Below, piece after piece: positions 54,537 through 64,000 of a DNA stretch of 64,000 nucleotides; the stretch's first letter is position 1; each line of letters opens with the position of its first letter. The DNA lies in the NCBI RefSeq assembly GCF_036898095.1, contig NC_090744.1, forward strand, positions 95,517,495 through 95,581,494, written 5' to 3'. The notes beneath the pieces were generated by a model that was not told where the DNA came from, made no database searches, and saw nothing but the letters and a program-made list of their open reading frames with translations. This DNA comes from Palaemon carinicauda (Eukaryota; Arthropoda; Malacostraca; Decapoda; Palaemonidae). A program made the translations under genes and the position numbers.

Positions 54537-55492
54537 CGTTCTCTCTTCAACATCCGTTGGATTATGAGCAGGGCTTGCTCTATTCGGGGGGCAGACGGAA
54601 AAGCCCGAAAAACTGGACTGCGAATCTCAATCCCTAAATACAGTATAGTTTGGGATGGAATCAGCTGGGACTTTTCCATGTTGACCAAAAGTCCCAATTC
54701 CTTGGTCAGATCCAATGTCCAATGAAGATCCTGCAGACAGCGATGACTGGACGAGGCTCTGAGAAGCCAGTCGTCCAAGTAAAGGGAGGCTCGGATTCCC
54801 GATAAATGGAGGAATTTTGCCACATTCCTCATAAGCCTCGTAAACACGAGAGGAGCAGGACTTAGGCCAAAGCACAGGGCCCGAAACTGGTACACCACAT
54901 TGTCGAAAACAAACCTCAGAAAAGGTTGGGAATTTGAGTGAATGGGGATGTGGAAGTATGCGTCTCTTAGGTCGAGAGAGATCATCCAGTCTCCCTTTCT
55001 GATCGCTGCTAAGACTGATTTCGTGGTCTCCATGGTAAACTTTGTCTTCGTGACAAAGACGTTCAGAGCACTGACGTCTAGCACCGGTCTCCAACCTCCT
55101 GTCTTCTTCGGTACTAGGAAGAGGCGGTTGTAAAACCCCGGTGATTGAAGGTCCGAGACTTTCACCACCGCTCCCTTCTCTAGCAAAAGAGACACTTCTA
55201 GTTTCAGGGCTTGTCTCTTTGATTCCTCTCGGTACATGGGAGAGAGGTCGATGGGGGAAGTCGCTAGAGGAGGTTTGTGTACAAATGGAATTTTGTACCC
55301 CTCTCTGAGCAACCTCACAGACTGTTTGTCTGCGGCCCTCTTCTCCCAGGCTTGCCAGAAGTTCTTGAGTCTGGCAACTACTGCTGTCTGAGGCTGCGGG
55401 CAGTCAGACTCTGCCACGTGAGGACTTGGCTCCTCTCTTCTTTCCTCTCTTTCCCTCGGCACGAGTACTTCCCCTGCTGGGAGCTCTGCCAC
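54470..55492 (-). CDS. DIRS-4 reverse transcriptase (340 aa, 3' frameshift)
   Basis: Fingers and palm are complete: FWQAWEKRAAD, LREGYKIPFVHK, GFYNRLFLVPKKTGGWRPVL, motif A Asp174 in SLDLRDAYFHIPIH, ALCFGLSPAPLVFTRL, Y238-L-D-D241, then the thumb and WMSLVGTLSSL where the frame breaks. The first 88 nt overlap gag in the +1 frame. The annotated start is GTG; the natural start or frameshift site is unknown. Confidence 0.85.
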   Translation of the reverse strand: MAELPAGEVLVPREREERREEPSPHVAESDCPQPQTAVVARLKNFWQAWEKRAADKQSVRLLREGYKIPFVHKPPLATSPIDLSPMYREESKRQALKLEVSLLLEKGAVVKVSDLQSPGFYNRLFLVPKKTGGWRPVLDVSALNVFVTKTKFTMETTKSVLAAIRKGDWMISLDLRDAYFHIPIHSNSQPFLRFVFDNVVYQFRALCFGLSPAPLVFTRLMRNVAKFLHLSGIRASLYLDDWLLRASSSHRCLQDLHWTLDLTKELGLLVNMEKSQLIPSQTILYLGIEIRSPVFRAFPSAPRIEQALLIIQRMLKRERCSVRNWMSLVGTLSSLEQLSR

Positions 55493-56307
55493 GAAAGGGC
55501 GGTATAAACCTGGACGCCGGAGTGTCTATCCTTGGTCTTGCAGAAAAAGATGTCGAAGGAGTCCCTTTGCGAGCAGAGGACGCTACCAAGTCATGGGTGT
55601 CTTTCTGCACGAGTGACAAAGCTATGTCCTTAACCAAATGTTCAGGGAACAAAAACTTCGATAAGGGAGCAAAGAGTAGCTCAGATCTTTGACAGGGAGT
55701 AACTCCTGCCGACAGATAAGAGCAAAGACTCTCTCGCTTCTTAAGGAATCCTGAAGTAAAAGAGGAGGAGAGCTCATTGGATCCATCGCGGATGGCTTTA
55801 TCCATGCAGGACATAATGAGTAGGGAGACATCTCTATCAGCCGATGAGATTTTCCTACTTAAGGCTCCCAAACACCAGTCAAGGAAGTTGAAAACTTCAA
55901 AGGCTCTAAAAATGCCTTTCAGCAGATGGTCAAGGTCCGAGGATGACCAACTAATCTTCGAGCGTCTCATGGCTAGGCGGCGGGGAGAGTCTACAAGGCT
56001 TGAGAAGTCGCCCTGGGCAGAGGCAGGGACTCCCAAGCCGAGAACTTCTCCCGTGGCATACCAGACGCTCGATCTAGACGAGAGTTTAGATGGAGGGAAG
56101 GCAAAGGCCGTCTTCCCCAAACTCCTCTTGGTTTCCAACCAATCGCCTAAAAGCCGTAAAGCTCTCTTGGATGAGCGAGAGAGCACAAGTTTTGTAAAGG
56201 CTGGCATGTCAGCAGGTACGCCTAAAACAAACTCAGACGGCGGCGAACGAGGAGCAACAGAGACGAAGTTATCGGGAAACAACTCCTTAAAAATTAACAT
56301 GACTTTC
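55404..56307 (-). pseudogene. DIRS-4 gag, C-terminal part
   Basis: It continues the gag interrupted by the TTAA element: LIFKELFPDNFVSVAPRSPP, then LVLSRSSKRALRLLGDWLET, a helical domain, FLFPEHLVKDIALSLVQKD and a basic RG/SR tail ending KSSRGRV. It is colinear with DIRS-1 gag residues from about 595 to the end. This part has no frame breaks. Confidence 0.83.
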
Positions 56308-56311
56308 TTAA

Positions 56312-59116
56312 CCCTGGATAGGTACGGTCCTCGGACACCCCTTTAAGGGTATACTCGGACGCGAACGACCCCGACGCCAAAAAAAATTCTTGAAAAATCA
56401 GTTTTTGCAGTAACCTCCTTTTTTCTTTTGCCAAAAAAAACTTCAATGAATGCTTAAAACAACTGTAAAGATAAATACTACTCATCTGCAGAAAAACTAT
56501 TTATTATAAATATTTTAAAAAATTAAGTAGAAAAAAAAAAAGACCTGACATAAAAATTCATAAAAAAAAAGTTTATACATATATACACAAATCCTTTTAG
56601 GAATTGATTCTTGAATGTTTAGGACACATCTTGATGTATTTTGGATGAAGTCAGACCCATGGAGGTGAAGATCTGAAATGAGAAAAAAAGGGTAACTTTT
56701 TTTGGCCAAAAAAAATTGTCCAAATTTCATGAATTTTTTTGGGTACCCAAATGAAATAGGAAGTGGCTAATTTTTTTAGGGAATAAACATATGTTATCCT
56801 AAAATAGAAATATGTAAAAAAATCTTCATTATTTTGTAAATTACATTTATATCAGGGGCCATATCTAAAGGTAATTTTTTGAGTACTTGGAAATTTCGTA
56901 AAAAAATACATATATTTAATATATAATATGATATTTATGCAGGTAAAAATATACCAAAATATCACAAATTCTATAGGGAACAAGAATATATATAGATAGG
57001 GCAGCTTACGCTTCGGATATGTCCACAAAATGGCCGCCAACCACACTGACTCAGACTCCCTAATCTGCCACTTGAAATGTAGGAAGGGTATGTCAATTTC
57101 AAGGTGTTATTTACTAATCTAATTATTATTGGATATGCATAAAAATTGTATGGTGGGTTGCTGGATAATTGTCGATTATTTTACGACTATAAAATTCAAA
57201 TTCTGACCCAAAAAATTTTTTTTGAAGGGAAATAAAATCGAAAAAAAAAATGTAAAACAATATTTTAGCTAAAAAAATTTGATGATATTCAATCAAAAAA
57301 AAAGTAAACAAAATTTTCCGACAAATAAACATCTAGAGGAATCATTACTCTGTGATAGTTCCTTAGTACGTAGTAATTTTGAAAGAAATGGGAAAAAACG
57401 AAAAAATGGCAATCACCGGAAAATCGAACACATACCTATATATACGCCATATCTGGCTAAAAAAAAGATAGGCATGGGTAGCCAGATCATCTAGAAACAC
57501 TTTCCAACACTATAAAAATATAAGTTTTGCGACACTACTTGCCAATTCCTTACGGTAACATGACTAAGCAAAAAAATGCAAAACAAATAAAAAGGGGCAC
57601 TCGTGGAAAAATGGCCATTCTAATATACGGCATTTCAGAAAAAAAAAATTTCAGCCACGTGCTAGACAAACCATCAAGGCATATTTTCCGACAAATAAAC
57701 ATATAAATGAAATATTACTCTGTGATAGTTCCTTAGTACGTAGTAATTTTGAAAGAAATGGGAAAAAACGAAAAAATGGCAATCACAGGAAAATCGAACA
57801 CATACTTATATATACGCCATATCTGGCTAAAAAAAAAATAGGCATGGGTAGCCAGATCATCTAGAAACACTTTCCAACACTATAAAAATATAAGTTTTGC
57901 GACACTACTTGCCAATTCCTTACGGTAACATGACTAAGCAAAAAAATGCAAAACAAATAAAAAGGGGCACTCGCGGAAAAATGCCCAACATTCTAATATA
58001 CGGCATCTCAGATAAAAAAAAAAAGACATGCACGTGTTAGCCCAACCATCAAGGCACACTTTCTAACACATAAACATGAAAAAAAAATCAATAATATACG
58101 GCAATTCCTTACTACGTAGTAAATTTTTACAAATATTGAAAAAAAACAGAAATTGGCAACCGCAGTTAAATACCCAATATACCAATAACTACGTCGTATC
58201 TGACAAAAACAAAATCACGCATGGGTAGCCAGATCATCTAGACACACTTTCCAACATTAAAAAAGCAAAAGTTTTACGACACTATTTCGCAATATCTTAC
58301 GGAAAAATGACTTGGCAAAAAAATTAAAAAAAATTAAAAAGGGACACTCGCGGTAAAATGCCCGACATTCTAATATACGACATCTCAGATAAAAAAAAAG
58401 ACATGCACGTGTTAGCCCAACCATCAAGGCACACTTTCTAACACAAACATGAAAAAAAAAATGAATAATATACGGCAATTCCTTACTACGTAGTAATTTT
58501 TACAAATATTGAAAAAAAACAGAAACTGGTAACCGCAGTTAAATACCCAATATACCAATAACTACGTCGTATCTGACAAAAACAAAGTCATGCATGGGTA
58601 GCCAGATCATCTAGACACACTTTCCAACACTAAACAAGCAAAAGTTTTACGACACTATTTGGCAATATCTTACGGAAAAATGACTTGGCAAAAAAATGAA
58701 AAAAAATTAAAAAGGGGCACTCGCGGTAAAATGGTCCTCGTGGTGATGAACGACATTTTAACTAAAAAAAAAAACATGCACATGGTAGCCAAACAATCCA
58801 CCAAGACTTTCCACAACTGGTAACCTATACAAGTTGCACCATTCTACGACAATTTCATAATACGTAATAACTTTGATAATTATGCAAACTACCTCAGAAG
58901 GGTAAACTCGGACGCGAACGACCCCGACGCGTCTCAGAAATCGGGGAAGGAGTACAGCTACAGCAATGCACATCTGGACACTACTAGAGCGTGTAGGGGA
59001 GACACCTCCTGCAGGTCGATCACCCACAAATTCAGTCACAGGGGTGAGTCACGTGAGAAAAACCTGTTTTTTTTTGACGCTCGGGGTCGCAAACGACCCA
59101 CCGTACCTATCCAGGG
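56312..59116. mobile_element. piggyBac-like non-autonomous element (2.8 kb) in DIRS-4 gag
   Basis: The ends ccctggataggtacggt and its inverse are flanked by TTAA at 56308-56311 and 59117-59120, as for piggyBac-type transposons. A sub-terminal segment cggacgcgaacgaccccgac is repeated directly at both sides (56353 and 58905 regions). The interior is very AT-rich, non-coding and mostly tandem repeats. With one TTAA left in place, the gag frame on the two sides would be continuous. Confidence 0.88.
57270..58890. repeat. Tandem repeat, unit 360-375 bp, inside the TTAA element
   Basis: Four to five units. Landmark ttccttagtacgtagtaatt (or ttccttactacgtagtaat) occurs near 57358, 57718, 58107 and 58478, with a degenerate copy near 58852. 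Another, gggtagccagatcatctaga, follows in each of the first four. The first two units are nearly identical (spacing exactly 360 bp). No ORF. Confidence 0.85.
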
Positions 59117-59120
59117 TTAA

Positions 59121-60712
59121 AGTCCATTGATGGCGGAACTATTCTGGGTTCATCAATATCTGAAGGATGATCCTCAGGATGAGGGTCAGCAACGTCCTCA
59201 TCTGACAACTGCTGAGAAACAAGCAAAGGGGTTGGCAATGCTTGACACGCCGCGTCCACACGCACTGGTGCATTAGTAGCGGACCAGGACGCAACGTCAT
59301 GTAACTGCTTGACAGTCTGTGAACTGTCAACAACAACAGGTGCGTGAGGACGCACAGCGTCCACCCGAGACTGCTTTGACCGCTTAGTCTGAGCAGTCAA
59401 AACAACTCTAGACTGCGGATGTTGACGCTAAGCGTCAAAACAAGTCAACTCCGATGGTTGGCGAACCTTCCTGAACGTCAACAGGAGCATCAGCAAGTTG
59501 CCTAACGTCCAAATGCGGCTGAAAACCCACACGAGACCGCATCGAGTGTGGTTCTAAACAAACTGATTGACGTGACTTGGCTACACCAACGTCAACAGGA
59601 CGCACAAAGGAACGTTTGGGTGGCTGAAGGCCAGGATCTCGATGAGATAAACGGCTAGGCTCAACGGAAACCTTATCGGCAGAATAGTCTTCCATAAGGG
59701 AGGCAAGCTTAGACTGCATGTCCTGCAGTATAACCCATTTAGGGTCCACGGGAATGGGTGCGGTAACCGACGGGGTTAACGTCTGAGACGGCACAACCTT
59801 GCCTTGCTTAGGCGGCGAGCAGTCATCCGATGACTGCAACGGGTCCGAACTGTCCCAATGACTACATCCAGGACGTTGGACCTGTCCTGAAGGGACCGAC
59901 TTCCGTTTAAGAGGCCTAGAAACCTTGCTCCACGGTTTCTTGCGTGAAAAGCCTTCGGAAGACGAGGAGAAAATGGGCTCTCTCGTCTTATGGTAGGGGC
60001 GATCTTGGTGAGATACGCCTGATACCATAGAGGGAACGTCTGTTCGCTGATCAAGGCCTCTCGAACCCATAAGTCGTACGACATTACTTCTCCCCTGGGC
60101 TTGGGAGCTTGCAAGAGGTCCCGGACTAGGTGAACGACAGGCACGAACAGACGAACCCTCGGTCGCAAGAGGTCCCGGACTAGGTGAACGACAGGCACGA
60201 ACAGACGAACCCTCGGTCGCAACACTGTTCACAACACTTTGCGCACTAATCACTTTCCCACTTTCCGCCGTGGCACTCTGACACTCAAGTTCCTTCACGT
60301 CAGCCATGAGTTGATTACGATCAGTTGCTAACGCTTCAACTCTTTCCCCCAAGGCATGAATAGCACGTAACATGTCTTGCATAGATGGTTCCTGAGTGCT
60401 AGAAGGGGGGTTAGGAACAACCACTACAGGGGAAGGATTAGGTTCAGGGGCATGTGGAGAGGAAAAATCTACAGACCTAGATGAACTCCTCCTTACCCTA
60501 TCTCTCTCTAGCCTACGTGCATATTTATCGTATTCGAGCCAATCGAATTCCGAAAGGCCCACGCATTCCTCACACCGATCTCCCAATTGACAGGTTTTAC
60601 CCCGACAATTGGAACACACAGTATGTGGGTCGAGAGATGCCTTTGGAAGACGCCTATTACAGTCCCTAGCATTACACTTCCGAAATCTAGGTACTTGTGA
60701 AGGGTCAGCCAT
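59121..60712 (-). pseudogene. DIRS-4 gag, N-terminal part, one frameshift
   Basis: The start at 60712 reads MADPSQVPRFRKCNARDC, with the conserved Cys/His cluster (C13, C18, H30, C33, C36, C41, C47, C50). ATEGSSVRACRSPSPGPL is duplicated in tandem (about 60112-60220, 54 bp units). The frame ends at 59435 (GVDLF, then stop) and resumes one base out of phase at 59400 with MTAQTKRSKQS through to SMDF at the TTAA insertion. Confidence 0.8.
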
Positions 60713-60924
60713 TTTGAATTAGTCAAAGAAAATTCCAAAAAACAATCCAAGTCATCAACAAATAATCTGATTCAATAAAGAGTTCAAGAGTTTATGTTGA
60801 GGAAAAACACCTGCACAGCGAAAGCTCGAACCAAAATGAAGTACTTCACCAAATATGTTGAGAAAACTCCAGGTTCTACAGCGAGTATTGATACGTCTTG
60901 TCGTCAAGGTCGACAGAGAAGAAT

Positions 60925-61090
60925 TGAAGGGTTTGTTTACATGCAAGAGTGGTATCTGGCCGACAGTTGGCGCTGGTGGGCACACCCGCAACCTTCATAG
61001 CGATCGCTCGCGAGTTTTTTGAGTGTGTTTTCTGTCGAGCCGCTGAGTAGCAGCTATTATATATTCACCGGCTAAGTTAAATATTTAAAA
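60925..61090 (-). repeat. DIRS-4 5' inverted terminal repeat
   Basis: The inverse of the left ITR. It ends ccggctaagttaaatattta next to ELYS intron sequence. Confidence 0.8.
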
Positions 61091-61239
61091 AACAAGTGAC
61101 ATCAAACAAACCAGATAAAATAGATTAAATGCTGCAGGTAAGTTATAACCTTGTCTACATTATATATAAAAAACCTAGAAATTCGGTAATACCCTCATAC
61201 AGGGTCTCCATTCACAATCTGTTAGTTAGTAATAATCCT
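61091..61239. other. ELYS intron beside DIRS-4
   Basis: AT-rich sequence. Together with 51624-51717 it should form the pre-insertion site of DIRS-4. Nothing else recognised. Confidence 0.5.
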
Positions 61240-61620
61240 GTCAAAAATCGTGTCTATAAGAATTTCCAACCAATCCTTTCCTGCACATACACCGAATAGC
61301 TCGACCTATTATTTCTTTATACATGCTACTCTTTCCTCATACACCTGATAACATTTGGGAAATCGAATGATTCTTCACTCAACTGGTTAGCTATCTTAAT
61401 TGTCCAGTGGCTACTTTCCACTTGGTATGGGGTAAAGAGACTCTTTAGCTATGGAGGAAAACACTCCAAAATCAAACAATTGTTCTCTAGTCTAGGGTAG
61501 TGCCATAGTCTCTGTACCATGGTCTTACACTATCTTGGATAGTTCTCCCACTTGAGGGTAAACTCAGACACACTATTCTATCTGTTTTCTCTTCCTCTTG
61601 GATTTTTCAATGGTGTGTTG
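61240..61620 (+). repeat. LINE-associated repeat, inner part
   Basis: It is the inverse orientation of about 5405-5760: cacaccgaatag-type start, ccagtggctactttcca, ctctagtctagggtagtgcc, gtctctgtaccatggtctta and cacactattctatctg. It probably belongs with the 3' end at 62885, the space between them being filled by other sequence. Confidence 0.65.
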
Positions 61621-62884
61621 GAAAGGCTTAACAGAAGTGCCATAGATGGCTGATGGTTTATTGAGCGGTTGTCTTTGATCTTCATGAAGAAACCATGCCA
61701 TTTCTTTGAAATACAGGCAGTAAAAATTCTGACCATTTTGAAAACAGGGAATATCTATATCTCTGTCATACCTGACAGATGTATTCACACACATTAATGA
61801 ACTATCCAAGGGACAGGGATGCTTACAATAAAAATGATAAAAGTTATCTGCCCTCGACAAGAAACTTCCAATGTAGGTAAAACACATTGAAAATGGAAAG
61901 TTTGCTAGCTTCCCTTCTCTTGATGAAGCTACTAGTACTGAAGATGAGCTGCTCACTGTGAATAAAGCAAAAGAACCTTTGTAATACCAGTTTCAGTCCA
62001 ACCAAGGTTATTTTCACTTTAGAAAAGATTCTGTGCAACAAAGATGGTTACGAAATCCATTTTCTAACCTTGATTTCATGGATGATGATGGTATTATAAG
62101 AGATGATCTAGTGGAGTAACTAACCAATAACAAAATCTGAATAAAGTTTGAAAAAAAAAAAAAACTGGATATGTTCTGGTGTGCATAACTCAAAACACCC
62201 CACAGTTAGCAGGGAGAGCTTTGAAGGTCCTCGTGCCATTTACAGCTGTATAATTTTTCCAGGCAGGTTTGGATAAAAGTAATGACATCTGTAGGACATG
62301 TTCAAAAAAATAACCTAGTATAAACATCATCACTAATGTGAAACTACAAGAGCGCCACTAAAAATGTGTTGATGTGCACTATGTAGTACAATTTATAATC
62401 ATTATTACAATGTGCATTCATTGCATCCTACTAGTTGAAACTTGTCATTCGATATCTGTTCAGTGATTGAATACACCGAATGATTTCTAAACAAGGTTTG
62501 TGTCACTAAACCTTATCATATGTTATTATTGTATTTATATTGGATAGAGTACAAGAATATTTTCCGAAGAAATAAGGGGTACAGGTATTGAAAAAGGATA
62601 AGAATCCCAGCTCTATAGTATTCATATCCAAAACTATCATTATTGTCCTTCCTTCTGTCAAAGTGGCTATCCTGGAGGGTACTAAAGCCACACATGGTGA
62701 GTTGGCTCTGCCATATTGACCAATTTTATAAAATATTTGGTACTTAATCTATGAGTTGAAACTTTATTTTCAAGTATAATGAGACTTTCTTTTTGGTTTT
62801 TATTTCTTATTCTGTCTGGAGATAAAATGCAAAATCCAGTACCAGTGCATCATAGACTTTGCCTGTGTTGCCTGATGTATTACA
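61621..62884. other. Non-coding or unrecognised insertion within the LINE-type repeat
   Basis: Sequence lying between the two parts of a LINE-type repeat. The open frame 61956-61573 (minus) has some Cys and aromatic residues but no family I recognise. No terminal repeats found. It could be an old DNA transposon. Confidence 0.35.
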
Positions 62885-62985
62885 ATATTTGTGGACTATT
62901 TTCCCTTTTTGGAGCCCTTGGGCATGTAGCATTCACCTTTGCCAAGTAGGGTTGTAGCTTGGCTAAGAATAACAAAAACAACAGT
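62885..62985 (+). repeat. LINE 3' end
   Basis: It reads ttggagcccttgggcatgta, then ccaagtagggttgtagcttg and an AAC/AAT-rich tail. Same 3' end family as at 15655 and 22493. Confidence 0.7.
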
Positions 62986-63687
62986 AGGTGGCATCTATCC
63001 CAGGACCCCCACCTCTACTCCATGTGCTACAATATTGCCCTAAGGCATGACAGCCATCCCCAATCATGGCAGCTGTAAGAGGGCAATGCAGACTTTAGTG
63101 TCCTAATCCTTCCTCTACCCAGCATCCTGGACTGGATAAGTTGGGGGGGAAGGGTGAAAAGTTGTCTAGATCTGGTCCTGGATGTCGCAGGAGTCTTCTT
63201 CAGCGCCCACTCCAGGAAAGCGACAGGGTTCGATGGTCAGCCATAGAGGAACCCAGAGGAGGCACAGAAGGTCAAGAAATGGTAGGAGAGAAGAGCTAAA
63301 AGTCCGCAAAAGCTCGGGCATTACCACATCTGAATCCAGAAAATCTCTCAACCTTCTTCTGCTTACTGAACTCTACACACTGGAGAGGTGGCCACGATTG
63401 CAACTGTCACAAGGGGATTACTATAGCCAGTTTGAGGCACTAGAGAAATATGTATGTAATGCACAGAAGCCAATATCAAAGTGACTGCTCAGTGGCCTGT
63501 TGAGTGGGCACCGCTTACACATCAACCACCAGCTAATACCATTACCTTTTTAAAAGACATACTCCAACAGAATCCTCAAGAACAACACCAGTATTAAAGT
63601 AACACAAGGGCAACTTGTATTGCTTCCACACAAAAATAAACTTGTTTTAGTATTACAAAAAGAAAACATCAAGGGTAGATACTATAC
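62986..63687. other. ELYS intron with unclassified repeat-like block
   Basis: 63000-63500 is comparatively GC-rich (cccaggacccccacctctac; tggatgtcgcaggagtcttc) and differs from the AT-rich intron around it, so it is probably a mobile-element remnant. The short plus frame 63182-63484 has no recognised domain. Confidence 0.4.
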
Positions 63688-63835
63688 CTCCTAAATCGAG
63701 TGCTAAATCAAGCAAATGGAGAGTGCCATGTGCAGTTCCAATAACAATAATACCATGCCATGGCCGAAGTTCCGGGGCTAAAGTACCAGAGTCAATGCTC
63801 ACTTCTCCTCCCGACACCATCGCCAAGGATGTAAC
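63688..63835 (-). CDS. AHCTF1: ELYS exon a (beta-propeller)
   Basis: This is the most upstream ELYS exon in the window. It reads VTSLAMVSGGEV at its start and GTLHLLDLALDLG at its end, matching the propeller segment of vertebrate ELYS that ends LLVDLCLDDL. The acceptor is ttcttcaag and the donor is gtatagt. It leaves one base, which completes a Gly codon with the next exon across a 17 kb intron. Preceding exons must lie beyond the right window edge. Confidence 0.85.
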
Positions 63836-64000
63836 CTTGAAGAAAATAGAATTTCAATAATCATTCCTTTCAAATTCATCTTTTTAACTAATTTTTGAAA
63901 AATTTTCATAAACACTAAATTCAATTAATTGAGGCACTTGACATTTAGCAAAAGGTTTTAAGGCATAAATCTTTTTAGTTTTAACCAATTGAGGAATTGT

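Larger units (their letters stand above)
51718..61090 (-). mobile_element. DIRS-4: DIRS-like retrotransposon, full length, interrupted in gag
   Basis: ITRs lie at 51718-51940 and about 60925-61090 (ccggtgaatatataatagct type), with an internal complementary region at 51959-52050. In element order: gag (60712 to 55404, split by a 2.8 kb TTAA element), RT (55492-54470), RNase H/MT (54536-53346), YR (54366-52447). YR is intact; RT/RNase H has one frameshift and gag has one frame break plus the insertion. Confidence 0.88.
14362..63835 (-). other. AHCTF1: ELYS (AHCTF1) nucleoporin gene, internal part, 19 exons
   Basis: ELYS is the chromatin-binding nucleoporin that seeds nuclear pore assembly after mitosis by recruiting the Nup107-160 complex. 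Nineteen exons on the minus strand have compatible phases at every junction and follow the order of vertebrate ELYS as I remember it: beta-propeller (63835 to 39755), alpha-helical ELYS domain (32892 to 16469), then the start of the low-complexity tail (15093 to 14362). Exons in transcription order: 63688-63835, 46517-46645, 44453-44633, 43638-43756, 40289-40594, 39755-39873, 32685-32892, 31598-31782, 31228-31408, 30963-31109, 30368-30545, 20658-20945, 20177-20288, 19464-19556, 18293-18476, 17526-17670, 16469-16595, 14813-15093, 14362-14565. They sum to 3335 nt. The 5' exons (initiator Met, first blades) lie beyond 64000. The C-terminal AT-hook exons were not found. Introns reach 17 kb and are packed with transposons. 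Confidence 0.9.

Noticed and set aside
61573..61956. 127-codon minus-strand frame as a gene
   Set aside because: No recognised domain, low-complexity basic end, and it lies between two parts of a LINE-type repeat; probably chance or transposon debris.

Overview
The window is nuclear DNA from an animal, most likely a decapod crustacean (shrimp, prawn or crayfish type). The evidence is phase-compatible GT-AG introns, AT-rich intron sequence with long microsatellites, and a repeat load I associate with decapods: DIRS-type tyrosine-recombinase retrotransposons, Tigger and TTAA-targeting DNA transposons, and a LINE family whose 3' end carries the ACAACCCTAGTTGGAAAAGC motif and a TAA-rich tail. The species cannot be named from the sequence.

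One host gene explains all the clean conserved coding sequence: the nucleoporin ELYS (AHCTF1), on the minus strand. I could place 19 consecutive internal exons (63835 down to 14362) with compatible splice phases throughout. They total 3335 coding bases and run from inside the N-terminal beta-propeller, through the alpha-helical domain, into the start of the disordered C-terminal part. The first propeller exons lie beyond 64000. The AT-hook tail was not found and probably lies below position 1. One intron uses a GC donor.

The introns are filled with mobile DNA. Five DIRS-like elements lie on the same strand as ELYS: DIRS-1 (1-3703, cut by the window edge, open gag and RT), DIRS-2 (7075-13791), DIRS-3 (23245-29504), DIRS-5 (32966-39300, a GC-rich, more distant family) and DIRS-4 (51718-61090). 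Each complete copy reads gag, then reverse transcriptase/RNase H/methyltransferase-like region, then tyrosine recombinase (YR). Each is bounded by inverted terminal repeats and has an internal complementary region near its 3' end that copies the joined ends. DIRS-2 and DIRS-3 share a derived structure: the gag N-terminus is replaced by the same roughly 1 kb non-coding block, and gag C-terminus plus the RT core are deleted. They look like a non-autonomous lineage.

Other elements are nested. DIRS-3 splits a Jockey-like LINE. A 2.8 kb piggyBac-like TTAA element carrying a 360-375 bp tandem repeat splits the gag of DIRS-4. A Tigger transposon (46790-50719) with a near-intact transposase sits inside another TTAA-flanked element (46747-51619). 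A palindromic MITE sits in a roughly 126 bp tandem repeat (45480-46331). A second LINE (about 21400-22490, plus strand) abuts the first tail to tail. No CRISPR, rRNA or confident tRNA gene was seen.
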